Source: Rhizobium leguminosarum (lineage in GTDB: Bacteria > Pseudomonadota > Alphaproteobacteria > Rhizobiales > Rhizobiaceae). Taken from it: DNA of 64,000 nucleotides. The translations under genes were made by a program, and so were the position numbers. The notes beneath the pieces were generated by a model, which had not been told where the DNA came from, made no database searches, and saw only the letters and a program-made list of their open reading frames with translations. Shown in pieces: positions 50,356 to 59,408 of this stretch. The stretch is taken from contig NZ_JAGIOR010000002.1 in NCBI RefSeq assembly GCF_017876795.1, positions 1 through 64,000 on the forward strand, read 5' to 3'. Position 1 is the first letter of the stretch; every line of letters starts with the position of its first letter.

Positions 50356-51348
50356 TCAAGCGACCGTCACCGGTTTGCCGGTCTGCCAGCTTTTGGTTGC
50401 GGCTTCCGCGAGTTTCTGAGCTTGCAATCCGTCAAATCCGCTCGGCCGCGGCGATCGATGGCGATTGTCGATCGCGTCGATGAAGGCATTGATCTCGTTG
50501 GCGTAGGCCTGCGCGTAGCGCTCAAGGAAGAAATATTGGACGGGATCGCCGCTGACACCGCTCGCGTTGGAAAGCTCTACACTGGTTGCCTGGATATTCC
50601 GCGCCGCAAGCATGCCGGCAGCGCCATGGACTTCGATCCGCTGATCGTAGCCATAGGTTGCCCGGCGCGAATTGGTGATGACAGCGATACGACCCGACGC
50701 CGTCTGCATCTGCACGGCGGCAGTATCCACATCACCTTCGGCCCCGATCGCCTTGTCGACGAGAGACGATCCAAGCGCGTTTACCACGACGAATTCCTCG
50801 CCCATGAGGAAGCGGGCCATATCGAAGTCGTGGATCATCATGTCGCGGAACAAGCCGCCGGAGGATTTGACGTATTCGGCTGGCGGCGGGGCGGGATCAC
50901 GGCTGGTGATGGTGACGATTTCGATGTCGCCGACATCGCCGCGACGCAGCCGCGCCTCCACACTGGCGAAATTGGGATCGAAGCGGCGATTGAAGCCGAT
51001 CATCAGCGTGGAATTGTTCTTCTCGACAACGTCGAGGCAGGCATTGATGCGTTCGACCGACAAGGATACCGGCTTTTCGCAGAGGATCGCTTTGCCGGCC
51101 TTCGAAGCCGCCTCGATGAGATCGGCATGACTGGGCGTCGGCGTTGCTATGAGGATCGCATCGACCGCCGGGGACTTGATGATATCCTCCGAGTCAGCGA
51201 CCTCGGCGCCCGTCTGGGCAGCAAGCGCCTCTGCCGTGGCCCTGAAAGCATCGGCCACATAAACGAGCTTTGCCTTCGGGTTCGCCGCGATGGTGGCGGC
51301 ATGTACCTTGCCTATCCGGCCGGCGCCGATCACTCCAAACCTGATCAT
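50356..51348 (-). CDS. iolG: Gfo/Idh/MocA family dehydrogenase, inositol 2-dehydrogenase-like
   Basis: The N-terminal Rossmann motif IRFGVIGAGRIGKVHAATI and the EKPVSLSVE motif (Lys that contacts cofactor and substrate) are followed by GGLFRDMMIHDFDMARFLMG, with the Asp and His that serve in catalysis. This matches IolG/IdhA-type enzymes that oxidise myo-inositol or related polyols with NAD. 330 residues. The ATG at 51348 follows GGAGAAAT. Part of a leftward operon with the ABC importer. The substrate could be another polyol. Confidence 0.85.
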   Translation of the reverse strand: MIRFGVIGAGRIGKVHAATIAANPKAKLVYVADAFRATAEALAAQTGAEVADSEDIIKSPAVDAILIATPTPSHADLIEAASKAGKAILCEKPVSLSVERINACLDVVEKNNSTLMIGFNRRFDPNFASVEARLRRGDVGDIEIVTITSRDPAPPPAEYVKSSGGLFRDMMIHDFDMARFLMGEEFVVVNALGSSLVDKAIGAEGDVDTAAVQMQTASGRIAVITNSRRATYGYDQRIEVHGAAGMLAARNIQATSVELSNASGVSGDPVQYFFLERYAQAYANEINAFIDAIDNRHRSPRPSGFDGLQAQKLAEAATKSWQTGKPVTVA

Positions 51349-51389
51349 CGATATTTCTCCGTATCTGTAAGCATTAACTGTCGGATCGT

Positions 51390-52193
51390 TCAAACCGTGA
51401 AGGCATCGCGGAAGCGGTCGAGCGCTGCCTCATCGTCGCCGGACGCCCAGGCCTCCATACCGATGGCGCCGCGATAGCCCATGTCCTTGAGCGCGCGTGC
51501 GATCATCTTATAATTGACCTCGCCAGTCCCTGGCTCGCAGCGGCCGGGCACATCGGCCACCTGGATCTCGCCGATCCAAGGCAGGCATTTGCGGCAAAGC
51601 TCGATCAGGTTTCCCTCGCCAATCTGGGCATGGTAGAGATCGAGATTAAGGCGCAGCCGCGGATGATTGACGCTCGAAACAAGCGCCAACGTGTCTTCGG
51701 CGCGCCCGAATGGCACGCCCGGATGATCGACCGGCAGGTTGAGGTTCTCGAGCGTGAAGGTGACGCCCTCTTCTTCGGCCATGTCGACGACACGGCAGAG
51801 GGTGTCGCGCGCCTTCAACCACATGGCGCCCGTCACAACTTCGACTGGCTGGACCGGCAGGCCTCCATCTCCCAGGCCTGTGCCGTGCAGATTGAGCCTT
51901 TGCACGCCGAGCCGCTTACCGATCTGCGCCGTTTCACATGCCGTCTCGAGAAGTTCGGCGGCACCTTCGTCGTCCGTCAGACGGCCGGCGAGATAGCCGT
52001 TCATGATCGTGAAAGTCGCGCCGGTTGCTTCCAACTTGCTCAGATCGTGATCCGGCCAATTCCACAGACCAACGCCAAACCCCATTTCCTTAAGGCGGGA
52101 GGCCCGCCACTCGATCGCCTTGTCGCGCCAGAGCATTTCGGCACAGGCGGCGAGTGTAAACGTTGGCAAGTCATCTCGTGATCGACCGTTCAT
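51390..52193 (-). CDS. Hydroxypyruvate isomerase-like TIM-barrel protein
   Basis: A xylose-isomerase-like barrel: FTLAACAEMLWRDKAIEWRA, RLNLHGTGLGDGG, VTFTLENLNLPVDHPGVPFG, LRLNLDLYHAQIGEGNL and GEIQVADVPGRCEPGTGEVN. The Glu, Asp, His and Glu in these strands are the usual metal ligands. Such proteins are hydroxypyruvate isomerases or ketose epimerases (OtnI/IolH-like). 267 residues. It lies between the ABC ATPase and IolG genes and probably acts on the oxidised sugar. Confidence 0.85.
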   Translation of the reverse strand: MNGRSRDDLPTFTLAACAEMLWRDKAIEWRASRLKEMGFGVGLWNWPDHDLSKLEATGATFTIMNGYLAGRLTDDEGAAELLETACETAQIGKRLGVQRLNLHGTGLGDGGLPVQPVEVVTGAMWLKARDTLCRVVDMAEEEGVTFTLENLNLPVDHPGVPFGRAEDTLALVSSVNHPRLRLNLDLYHAQIGEGNLIELCRKCLPWIGEIQVADVPGRCEPGTGEVNYKMIARALKDMGYRGAIGMEAWASGDDEAALDRFRDAFTV

Positions 52194-52273
52194 GATCGTG
52201 TTCCATCATTATTGCGTGAATGAGAGGCGTCGCTGTTTTGCAATGGTCGAACACCGCCTCGGGTGACAGCGGG

Positions 52274-53068
52274 CTAAATCGTACCGCCGAGTTCTTCGGA
52301 CAACTGCTGCAGCTCCTTGCCACCGGCCATCAGGTTCTGGAGTTCGTCCATGGCGATATCCGCCTTTGCGTATGTGCCAAGCGTTTGACCGCGGTTGAGG
52401 ATGGTGAAACGGTCGGCCACCGCATAGGCGTGGCGGACATTGTGGGTAATGAAGATAACGCCCAATCCTTTCTGCCGGACCTGATGGATGTATTTCAACA
52501 CCATTGAGGTCTGCGCCACACCGAGTGCCGAGGTCGGTTCGTCCAGGATGAGGATCTTGGCGCCGAAATAGACGGCTCGTGCGATGGCCACGCACTGGCG
52601 TTCACCGCCGGAAAGCGTGCCGACGGCCTGGTTGGGATCGCGGATATCGATGCCGATCTTGCGCATTTCCTCGCGCGTGACATCATTGCAGTGATCGAAG
52701 TCGATGTGGCGGAATGGGAAGACGCCTCTGCGAGGTTCCCGCCCCATGAAGAAATTGCGGGTGATCGACATCAGGGGGATCATCGCAAGATCCTGGTAGA
52801 CGGTCGCGATCCCCGCATCGAGAGCATCCCGGGGGCTCCTGAAATCGACCGGCTTTCCCTCCACCCGGAACTCGCCGCCACTAGGGCGGACAACGCCGGA
52901 TAGCGTCTTGATCAGCGTGGATTTGCCCGCGCCATTGTCTCCGAGAAGGCAAAGCACCTCCCCGGCTGAGACTTGCATGGACACGCCGTTCAATGCGATC
53001 ACCGAACCGTAGTGCTTGACGATGTCGGTCACTTCGATGACCGGAGTTCGAATGTTGACGTCAACCAT
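52274..53068 (-). CDS. Sugar ABC transporter ATP-binding protein, single domain (FrcA-like)
   Basis: Walker [10 protein letters not shown], signature [15 protein letters not shown] and Walker [14 protein letters not shown] are present. The LSGGERQ signature and the [21 protein letters not shown] segment resemble FrcA of the rhizobial fructose importer, not the double-domain RbsA/XylG ATPases. The ATG at 53068 is 3 bases from the permease stop. 264 residues. Works with the permease and binding protein upstream. Confidence 0.92.
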   Translation of the reverse strand: MVDVNIRTPVIEVTDIVKHYGSVIALNGVSMQVSAGEVLCLLGDNGAGKSTLIKTLSGVVRPSGGEFRVEGKPVDFRSPRDALDAGIATVYQDLAMIPLMSITRNFFMGREPRRGVFPFRHIDFDHCNDVTREEMRKIGIDIRDPNQAVGTLSGGERQCVAIARAVYFGAKILILDEPTSALGVAQTSMVLKYIHQVRQKGLGVIFITHNVRHAYAVADRFTILNRGQTLGTYAKADIAMDELQNLMAGGKELQQLSEELGGTI

Positions 53069-53070
53069 GA

Positions 53071-54192
53071 TCAGCGCTCCCCGGTAACCTTGCGGCGAAT
53101 GAAATTGTTGAAGAGCACGGCCAGCAACAGCATGGAGCCCAGGAACACCTGAAACCAGTCGGAGTCGAACTTGGTATAGGTCAGACCGATCGAAACCGAG
53201 CCGAAGATGATCGCACCGAAGAAGGCACCGATCGCCGAGCCGTAGCCGCCGGTGAGCAGACATCCGCCGATAACGGCCGCGATGATGGCTTCGAATTCTT
53301 TCTGAAATCCGCGCCTGGCGTCGGTGGAACCAGCGTCGAGTACGGTGATGATCGCGACGAGAGCTGCCGCACATGCCGTCAGCGCAAAGAGGCCGGTTTT
53401 AACCCTGTGGACCGGGACACCCGAGTTCCTCGCCGCATTGGCATCGCCGCCGGCCGCAAAGACCCAGTTGCCGGTGCGCGTACGCAATAAGACCCAGGTC
53501 GCCAGCAGGGCAAGGGCTGCGAACCACAAGACGGAAACCGGAACGCCCGTGACCTTCGGCACGCCATTGGGGAACTTGTCGATCAGATCATGATCGGCCA
53601 GCCATAGGAAGGCGCCCTTCAGGGCTTCGCCGGAGAAAATTCCAAGCAACGGGCTGTCTTTGACATGGTCACTGATGCCGCGGAGCTGTGTCGAGCCACC
53701 AGTCGCCCATTTCAGGCCGACAAGCGTGAGACCGCGGAGAATAAAGAGGAACGCCAGCGTCACGATGAAGGATGGCAGACGTGTGTGGATCACGATCTGT
53801 CCGTTAATCGCGCCCGTGAAGGCGGCGAAAAGCATCGTCATGACGATGGCGACCGACAATGGCTGACCGAAGTTTGTCAGAATGACACCAAAGACCAGAC
53901 CAGCGAACGCGACCATAGAACCGATCGAGAGATCAAACTCGCCGCCGATCATTAGGAGTGCGGCCGCGATAGCGAGGATCCCCAATTGGGAGGCCGGCGC
54001 CATGATCGTCATTACGCCCGAAAGCGAAAACATTGTGGGGTCTGCGGTGAGAAAGAAAAATACGATGACGAGCACCAGGCCGGCCACGGCACCCAGCTCG
54101 GGCCGACGCATCAGTTGCGTCAGAAAGCCCACCTGCTTGATACGCTCATCGGCTTTCGGCGCGACCGCCGCTTTCTGCTCAAGCGAAGCCAT
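53071..54192 (-). CDS. Sugar ABC transporter permease, RbsC/FrcC family
   Basis: About ten hydrophobic helices with the family signature [20 protein letters not shown] and [20 protein letters not shown], plus [20 protein letters not shown], the conserved loop of BPD_transp_2 permeases. 373 residues. It forms the inner-membrane channel. A GC hairpin at 54265-54284 separates it from the binding-protein gene. Confidence 0.93.
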   Translation of the reverse strand: MASLEQKAAVAPKADERIKQVGFLTQLMRRPELGAVAGLVLVIVFFFLTADPTMFSLSGVMTIMAPASQLGILAIAAALLMIGGEFDLSIGSMVAFAGLVFGVILTNFGQPLSVAIVMTMLFAAFTGAINGQIVIHTRLPSFIVTLAFLFILRGLTLVGLKWATGGSTQLRGISDHVKDSPLLGIFSGEALKGAFLWLADHDLIDKFPNGVPKVTGVPVSVLWFAALALLATWVLLRTRTGNWVFAAGGDANAARNSGVPVHRVKTGLFALTACAAALVAIITVLDAGSTDARRGFQKEFEAIIAAVIGGCLLTGGYGSAIGAFFGAIIFGSVSIGLTYTKFDSDWFQVFLGSMLLLAVLFNNFIRRKVTGER

Positions 54193-54264
54193 GATTCCTC
54201 CCTGTGAATGTGATTTAGCGCTTCATCTGCGCTGCCTTGCAGCGCGTTCCATCAAACCAAAGCC

Positions 54265-54284
54265 CCTCCCCGATAACGGGGAGG
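54265..54284. repeat. Hairpin between binding-protein and permease genes
   Basis: CCTCCCCG-ATAA-CGGGGAGG is a perfect 8-bp stem in the leftward transcript, just after the binding-protein stop at 54318. It likely stabilises the binding-protein message or reduces read-through. Confidence 0.65.
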
Positions 54285-54317
54285 AACTTCGGGGAGGATG
54301 CCTTTCGGCAATCTCGG

Positions 54318-55265
54318 TCAGCGGATCCCCTTAGCGGAAAGATCGACCACCTGAGCGGCCTTTTCTTTGGTGATCAGGTTCGGACCGGAGGGGACGTTGC
54401 CACCTGGGATGAGCCCGTATTTGGCGTAATTGGCAAGAAACACGACAGGCAAATAACCCTGAAGGAATTGCTGCTGATCGATCGCGAAAGCGGCCTTGCC
54501 GTCTGCCACAGCCTTCAGAAAATCAGCCGAAAGGTCGAAGGTTGCCACCTTGATCTTGCCGGTCATGCCGACATCTTCGACGGCTGCCAACGCCGGCTCA
54601 CCGGCTGTGCTGGCGCCGAGCGCCATAACGGTATCGACGGCCGAGTTGGAACTCAGCGCTGCCTTGACCTTCGCCCGAACATCGGCTGGATCGTTGCTGA
54701 CAGGAAGCACCGTGACCTTGCCGCCGAAACCATCGGCAAAGCCCTTGCAACGCAGATCGAGCGAAACATTGCCGACTTCCTGGTTCACGCACAGGCCTTC
54801 CTTGCCGCGGAGCTCGTGGAGCTTCGCGCCGGCGGCTTTGCCGGCGGTATATTCGTCCTGACCGACATGCAGAAGCGCTCCCAACTCTTTCGAAACATCG
54901 GAGCCGGAATTGATTGAGATGACCGGGATCCCGGCAGCGACGGCTTTCTTAATGGAAGGACCGAGCGCCGAGGCGTCCGGAATGGAGACGATCAGCCCAT
55001 CGGGTTTCTGATTGACGGCAGCATCGATAAGCTGCGCCATCGACACCATGTCGAAAGTTTCCGGAGCACGATATTCGACACTGGCACCCATGTCTTTGGC
55101 CGCTGCGGTCACGCCGTTCTTGACGACGGACCAGAACGGATCGTTGGCTTGACCGTGAGTGACGGCAACGATGCGAATGTCGGCGGCAGTGGCAAGTGCC
55201 GAAGACGCGATGATCGCGGCCGCAAAGGCGGCGCCTGCGAAAAGTGATTTCAGACCAAATTTCAT
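54318..55265 (-). CDS. Periplasmic sugar-binding protein (RbsB/Peripla_BP_4 family)
   Basis: Signal peptide MKFGLKSLFAGAAFAAAIIA, cut near ALATA. The mature part has THGQANDPFWSVVKNGVTAA, PDGLIVSIPDASALGPSIKK, GIPVISINSGSD, HVGQDEYTAGKAAG and FAIDQQQFLQGYLPVVFL, the pattern of pentose/inositol-type binding proteins. 315 residues. First gene of the leftward operon; palindromes for the LacI regulator lie directly upstream. Confidence 0.93.
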   Translation of the reverse strand: MKFGLKSLFAGAAFAAAIIASSALATAADIRIVAVTHGQANDPFWSVVKNGVTAAAKDMGASVEYRAPETFDMVSMAQLIDAAVNQKPDGLIVSIPDASALGPSIKKAVAAGIPVISINSGSDVSKELGALLHVGQDEYTAGKAAGAKLHELRGKEGLCVNQEVGNVSLDLRCKGFADGFGGKVTVLPVSNDPADVRAKVKAALSSNSAVDTVMALGASTAGEPALAAVEDVGMTGKIKVATFDLSADFLKAVADGKAAFAIDQQQFLQGYLPVVFLANYAKYGLIPGGNVPSGPNLITKEKAAQVVDLSAKGIR

Positions 55266-55281
55266 TTTACCCTCCCAAAAC

Positions 55282-55298
55282 GATCCACCGGGTGGATC
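55282..55298. promoter_or_regulatory. Perfect 17-bp palindrome upstream of the binding-protein gene
   Basis: GATCCACC-G-GGTGGATC lies 17 bases before the start codon at 55265 (minus strand). Its position in the leader and its symmetry fit a repressor operator, probably for the divergent LacI protein. Confidence 0.6.
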
Positions 55299-55306
55299 TT
55301 CCCAAT

Positions 55307-55339
55307 GCTAACGGTTGCAACTCCATTGCACCCGGTAGC
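55307..55339. promoter_or_regulatory. Long imperfect inverted repeat in the divergent promoter region
   Basis: GCTAACGGTTGCAA (55307-55320) and TTGCACCCGGTAGC (55326-55339) are inverted copies matching at 12 of 14 positions with a 5-base centre. The central odd spacing with TTGCAA/TTGCA near the middle fits a LacI-family binding site. Confidence 0.55.
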
Positions 55340-55403
55340 AAGCTGAGCAAAATTACTTTATCCTGGACAGAAATCAAGCATCCATTCCATTTTTATTTTT
55401 TTG

Positions 55404-55419
55404 TGGAATATTCATTCCA
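55404..55419. promoter_or_regulatory. TGGAAT-N4-ATTCCA palindrome upstream of the LacI gene
   Basis: A perfect 6-bp inverted repeat 17 bases before the regulator start. A further half-site ATTCCA lies at 55384-55389. It is placed for autoregulation. Confidence 0.5.
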
Positions 55420-55435
55420 ATCGAGGAGGCGGCAA

Positions 55436-56431
55436 ATGCGCAAGCGGGCGACAGCAAAAGAGGTGGCGGAAGCCGCCGGCGTATCGAAATGGACGGTCAT
55501 CCGCGCCTTCACTCCAGGTGCGTCGATTACAGATGCCAGCCGACAGAAGGTGCTTCAGGCGGCAGAGGCTCTGAATTACTCACCCAACCTGCTTGCCCGC
55601 AGCCTTGCGACGAACGTCACGCATCAGGTCGCCGTCTTCGTCGACGACTTCGCCAACCCGCATAAGCTTCCCGTTCTTGAGATGCTGACCGAGCGTTTGC
55701 AGGCAGAGGGTCTCCTGACCGTACTGATCAATATCAATCGCCATTTCGATCACATTCATGCGTTGATCAACGCCGATCAGCGCCAGTTCGACGCCGTCAT
55801 TCTGTTCGGAACCGCCTTTCGTGAGGAAACGCTGGGTAGTCAACGGCTTGGCCCCGGTTTTCCGCCGATGTTCGTCCTTGCGCGAGATAGCCAAATCCCC
55901 GGCGTTCCCGCCGTCGCCTGCAATGCCGAACTCGCTCTCGGCGAAATTGTAAATTACCTGTTCGAGAAAGGATATCGCCGTCCGGGCTTCATGACGGGAG
56001 GAAAGACCCTGTCGACCGCGCTCGGCCGACGACATCACTATTTGAAATTCTGGCAGCGGAAGGGCTTCGAAGGCGTCGTTGAGCTGACTGCAGAGCGCTA
56101 CAGCGCCGAGGCCGGTGCTGAGGTGGCGCGCGCCTATCTGAACGCCACCTCCCCCGCCTCGCGCATCGATGTGCTGATGTGCGAGAACGACATTCTGGCG
56201 CTCGGAGCAATGGATGTGGTCCGCAGCGAATTCGGGCTTCGCGTTCCACATGACCTGGCGATCGTCGGCTTTGACAATATCGAGCTCGGCGCCGCTCCCG
56301 CCTATCAATTGACGTCTTACGAACAGCCTGCCGATGAGATGATTGACACCATGGTCGCGATGATCACGGGCAAGCGCGAAGCCGAAACGATTATTCTGCC
56401 CGGGCGTCTTGTGCAGAGATCATCGGCGTGA
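55436..56431 (+). CDS. LacI family transcriptional regulator
   Basis: The HTH ATAKEVAEAAGVSKWTVIRA with the hinge YSPNLLARSLATN is followed by a periplasmic-binding-like effector domain ending in DLAIVGFDNIELGAAPAYQL. 331 residues. GAGGAGG precedes the ATG. It diverges from the sugar importer operon and most likely represses it. The first residue of the recognition motif is KWTVIRAF in place of the commonest VSRVLN-type hinge, so its operator may be non-standard. Confidence 0.92.
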   Translation: MRKRATAKEVAEAAGVSKWTVIRAFTPGASITDASRQKVLQAAEALNYSPNLLARSLATNVTHQVAVFVDDFANPHKLPVLEMLTERLQAEGLLTVLININRHFDHIHALINADQRQFDAVILFGTAFREETLGSQRLGPGFPPMFVLARDSQIPGVPAVACNAELALGEIVNYLFEKGYRRPGFMTGGKTLSTALGRRHHYLKFWQRKGFEGVVELTAERYSAEAGAEVARAYLNATSPASRIDVLMCENDILALGAMDVVRSEFGLRVPHDLAIVGFDNIELGAAPAYQLTSYEQPADEMIDTMVAMITGKREAETIILPGRLVQRSSA

Positions 56432-56471
56432 AATGCCCACTAGCCGATGGCGCGATCGCGAACTGACTTGC

Positions 56472-57386
56472 TCAGGCCGATGCCGAATATCTTTCGAGGT
56501 TCTGCCTCAGGAGATCGAGCAACGCATCTCTCTGCGGATCACGGGCTGCCTTCATCCAGGCCACAGCCAGCGGCAGTTTCGGCGTCGGTCGCCCTATTTC
56601 CTCTTGCACCGGCAAAAAGCGAACGCCGGCAGAGGCAAGAGAGGATGTCCATCGTGGGACGACGGCGAGGCCGAGGCCGGCCGCAACCATGCTGACGATG
56701 GTTTGCTTTTCATCGGTGACCTGGGTGATATCCGGGTGCAGGCCGGCTGCCGCAAACAGGTTCATCGTCAAATCATAGCTGTGCGGCCTGGATCGCCTGT
56801 CCGGTACGATCAGCGGCACGTTCGCCAGATCAAGGATAGAGACGCTCTTATTGTCAGCGAGTTTATGAGAGGTCGGGATCGCCACGACGGTCGTCTCGGA
56901 AAATAGATCCTCGACTGCAAGGTTACGGCTCATTCCCGGGCGCGGCCTGATGAAAGCCAGATCCAACCCTCCGGCCAGCAGTTTGGGCACGAGCCGAATG
57001 GATTTACCTTCTATGAGCTCGGTTTTGACATCGGGGGCGATGGCTCGAAAGTCCTGGATCAGCGTTGGAAGCAGGCCGGTAGCGGCGCTGTCGATCGCGC
57101 CGATCCGAAGGACGCGGCTGCGCCGGTGCTGCTTGGCGCGAAACTTTTGACCGAGCTCATCGAGCCGCGCGAGAAGCGGCCTGACCTCTTCCAGAAGCGC
57201 TATTCCATCCTCGGTCAATGAGACGCTGCGGGTCGTGCGGCTCAGCAGCTGACTTCCGACCGAGGCTTCCAGCAAGCGCACATGGCGCCCGAGCGATGCC
57301 GGAAGCAACCCGATCCTTTGCGCCGCCCTTCCGAAATGAAGCTCCTCCGCAACGGCAACGAAGCACCTCAACTGCTCCAGCTCCAC
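56472..57386 (-). CDS. LysR family transcriptional regulator
   Basis: HTH residues FVAVAEELHFGRAAQRIGLL and PASLGRHVRLLEASVGSQLL are typical of LysR proteins, with an effector domain containing FRAIAPDVKTELIEGKS and VSMVAAGLGLAVVPRW. A GTG start at 57386 follows AGGAGGA. It diverges from the tartrate/D-malate dehydrogenase gene; DmlR, the LysR activator of dmlA, has the same arrangement in E. coli. 304 residues. Confidence 0.9.
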   Translation of the reverse strand: MELEQLRCFVAVAEELHFGRAAQRIGLLPASLGRHVRLLEASVGSQLLSRTTRSVSLTEDGIALLEEVRPLLARLDELGQKFRAKQHRRSRVLRIGAIDSAATGLLPTLIQDFRAIAPDVKTELIEGKSIRLVPKLLAGGLDLAFIRPRPGMSRNLAVEDLFSETTVVAIPTSHKLADNKSVSILDLANVPLIVPDRRSRPHSYDLTMNLFAAAGLHPDITQVTDEKQTIVSMVAAGLGLAVVPRWTSSLASAGVRFLPVQEEIGRPTPKLPLAVAWMKAARDPQRDALLDLLRQNLERYSASA

Positions 57387-57525
57387 GGGACTATCCTCCT
57401 ATTATATCCGTTTTTTATATAATTCTTTCGCCATTGAGTAAACCGAGCGCTCGGCACTAGGCTTCAGAAGGAGCGCGTAAGCCTCAGCGGATAGGACCCG
57501 CGGAAGACGTTACTGGAGAAAATCA

Positions 57526-58599
57526 ATGCGTGAATACTCAATCGCGGCCATCCCCGCCGACGGCATCGGACCTGAGGTCATTGCCGCCGGGTGCACGGTG
57601 CTCGCAAGTCTGGAAAAACGTCTCGGCGACGTAAGGTTCGCCATCGAAAATTTTGACTGGGGTTCCGACTACTACAAGAAGCACGGGGTGATGATGCCGT
57701 CCGACGGGCTTGAGCGGCTGAAGAAATTCGACGCGATCTATTTCGGTGCCGTCGGCGCGCCGGATATTCCCGACCACATCACCCTCTGGGGGCTCAGACT
57801 GCCGATCTGCCAAGGCTTCGACCAATATGCCAATGTCCGGCCGACCAAGATCCTTCCGGGCATTACCCCTCCGCTGCGCAACTGCGGTGTGGGTGATCTT
57901 GACTGGGTGATTGTCCGCGAGAATTCCGAAGGCGAATACTCCGGCCATGGCGGCCGCGCCCATCGCGGCCTGCCCGAGGAAGTCGGGACCGAGGTCGCCA
58001 TCTTCACGCGCGTCGGCGTCACCCGCATCATGTGCTACGCTTTCAAACTGGCGCAGGCGCGGCCACGCAAGTTGCTGACGGTCGTGACGAAGTCGAATGC
58101 CCAGCGCCACGGCATGGTCATGTGGGACGAGATCGCCGCTGAGGTGGCTGCAGAGTTCCCTGACGTCAGCTGGGACAAGATGCTGGTCGACGCCATGACG
58201 GTGCGGATGACCCTGAAGCCACAGAGCCTCGACACGATTGTTGCGACCAACCTGCATGCCGACATCCTCTCCGACCTCGCCGGTGCGCTGGCCGGCAGCA
58301 TCGGTGTCGCCCCCACCGCAAATATCGATCCGCAGCGGCGTTTTCCCTCGATGTTCGAACCGATCCATGGCTCGGCCTTCGACATCACCGGCAAGGGCAT
58401 CGCCAACCCTATCGCGAGCTTCTGGACCGCCGCGCAGATGCTCGACCATCTCGGCGAGCAGGAGGCCGCGGCTCGTCTCATGCGCGCCGTCGAAGCGGTC
58501 ACCGGCGCGGGCATCCTCACCCCCGACCTCGGCGGCACCGCCACGACCAAAGAGGTCACGGACGCCGTCTGCGACGCGATCCATTCCTCCAATGTCTAG
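57526..58599 (+). CDS. ttuC: Tartrate dehydrogenase / D-malate dehydrogenase (decarboxylating)
   Basis: Isocitrate/isopropylmalate dehydrogenase family: IAAIPADGIGPEVIAAG, FGAVGAPDIPDHITLWGLRL, VRENSEGEYSGHGGR, KSNAQRHGMVMWDE and the metal-binding ATNLHADILSDLAGALAG segment. The LWGLRLPICQGFDQYANVRP segment separates TtuC/DmlA from LeuB. It oxidises L-tartrate or D-malate with NAD and Mn. 357 residues. GGAG precedes the start. The symbol reflects the subfamily; D-malate (dmlA) is equally possible. Confidence 0.88.
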   Translation: MREYSIAAIPADGIGPEVIAAGCTVLASLEKRLGDVRFAIENFDWGSDYYKKHGVMMPSDGLERLKKFDAIYFGAVGAPDIPDHITLWGLRLPICQGFDQYANVRPTKILPGITPPLRNCGVGDLDWVIVRENSEGEYSGHGGRAHRGLPEEVGTEVAIFTRVGVTRIMCYAFKLAQARPRKLLTVVTKSNAQRHGMVMWDEIAAEVAAEFPDVSWDKMLVDAMTVRMTLKPQSLDTIVATNLHADILSDLAGALAGSIGVAPTANIDPQRRFPSMFEPIHGSAFDITGKGIANPIASFWTAAQMLDHLGEQEAAARLMRAVEAVTGAGILTPDLGGTATTKEVTDAVCDAIHSSNV

Positions 58600-58804
58600 A
58601 GCACCTCTGGCCGAGTGGTGTCACACATCCTCGCGTCGCCGGTCGGGGGCAGTATAAAATGCTGTCTTCGGCCAAGCCACATACCGTTCGTCCCTCCCCG
58701 AGCCCCAGAGACGCGATCGACTCGAACCTCCAATGTGTTAGGTTGGGAAAGTGGCGGCACAATATGCTGCAGCGTTGGGCAGGTTCGACAGGCGGAGTGG
58801 AGCG

Positions 58805-59281
58805 ATGAAACTCGACCGGATCGATATAAAAATTCTGCATGAGTTGCAGAAAAATGGCCGTGTCACCAATGTTGAGCTCGCCGAACTCGTCAATCTGTCG
58901 CCAAGCCCCTGCCTGATGCGGGTGAAGAAGCTGCAGTCGGAAGGATATATCGAGGGTTACTCCGCACAGATCAATGTCGCCAAGCTCGGACAGACGTTGA
59001 CGGTTTTCACCGAGATCACCCTGAAGAACCACCGGCAGATCGATTTCGCCCGGTTTTTGACGACGGTCGAGAAGATCGACCAGGTGATCGAATGCCATCT
59101 GGTCTCCGGCGGTTACGACTATCTGTTGAAATTCGTGACAGCCGGGATCGGCGAGTACCAGACGATCATGGAGCGGCTCTCCGACATGGAGATCGGCATC
59201 GACAAGTATTTCAGCTTCGTCGTTCTGAAGTCGCCCATCGTCAAGGCGCACATGCCATTGACGAGCCTGTTTCCGCTTTAG
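58805..59281 (+). CDS. Lrp/AsnC family transcriptional regulator
   Basis: MKLDRIDIKILHELQKNGRV followed by TNVELAELVNLSPSPCLMRV is the Lrp helix-turn-helix; the C-terminal RAM domain is VIECHLVSGGYDYLLKFVTA. 158 residues. Lrp-type proteins of this group regulate neighbouring amino-acid catabolic genes; the convergent aminotransferase, GNAT and semialdehyde dehydrogenase genes are likely targets. The start at 58805 follows GGAGTGGAG. Confidence 0.93.
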   Translation: MKLDRIDIKILHELQKNGRVTNVELAELVNLSPSPCLMRVKKLQSEGYIEGYSAQINVAKLGQTLTVFTEITLKNHRQIDFARFLTTVEKIDQVIECHLVSGGYDYLLKFVTAGIGEYQTIMERLSDMEIGIDKYFSFVVLKSPIVKAHMPLTSLFPL

Positions 59282-59325
59282 TTTTGGTGGTCGACCCCGT
59301 CAAGGGTGCGCGGCCGCGGCAGTGA

Positions 59326-59357
59326 CAAGGGCCGGATGCTCACACGGCATCGGCCTT
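59326..59357. terminator. Imperfect hairpin between convergent Lrp and aminotransferase genes
   Basis: AAGGGCCGGATGC and GCATCGGCCTTT are inverted with two bulged bases around a 7-base loop. The position between two convergent stop codons suggests a bidirectional terminator. Confidence 0.5.
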
Positions 59358-59408
59358 TGCCATACGTTTCGTTCTATCGCGGGGATCATGGCAACGGCTG
59401 TCCGCCGC

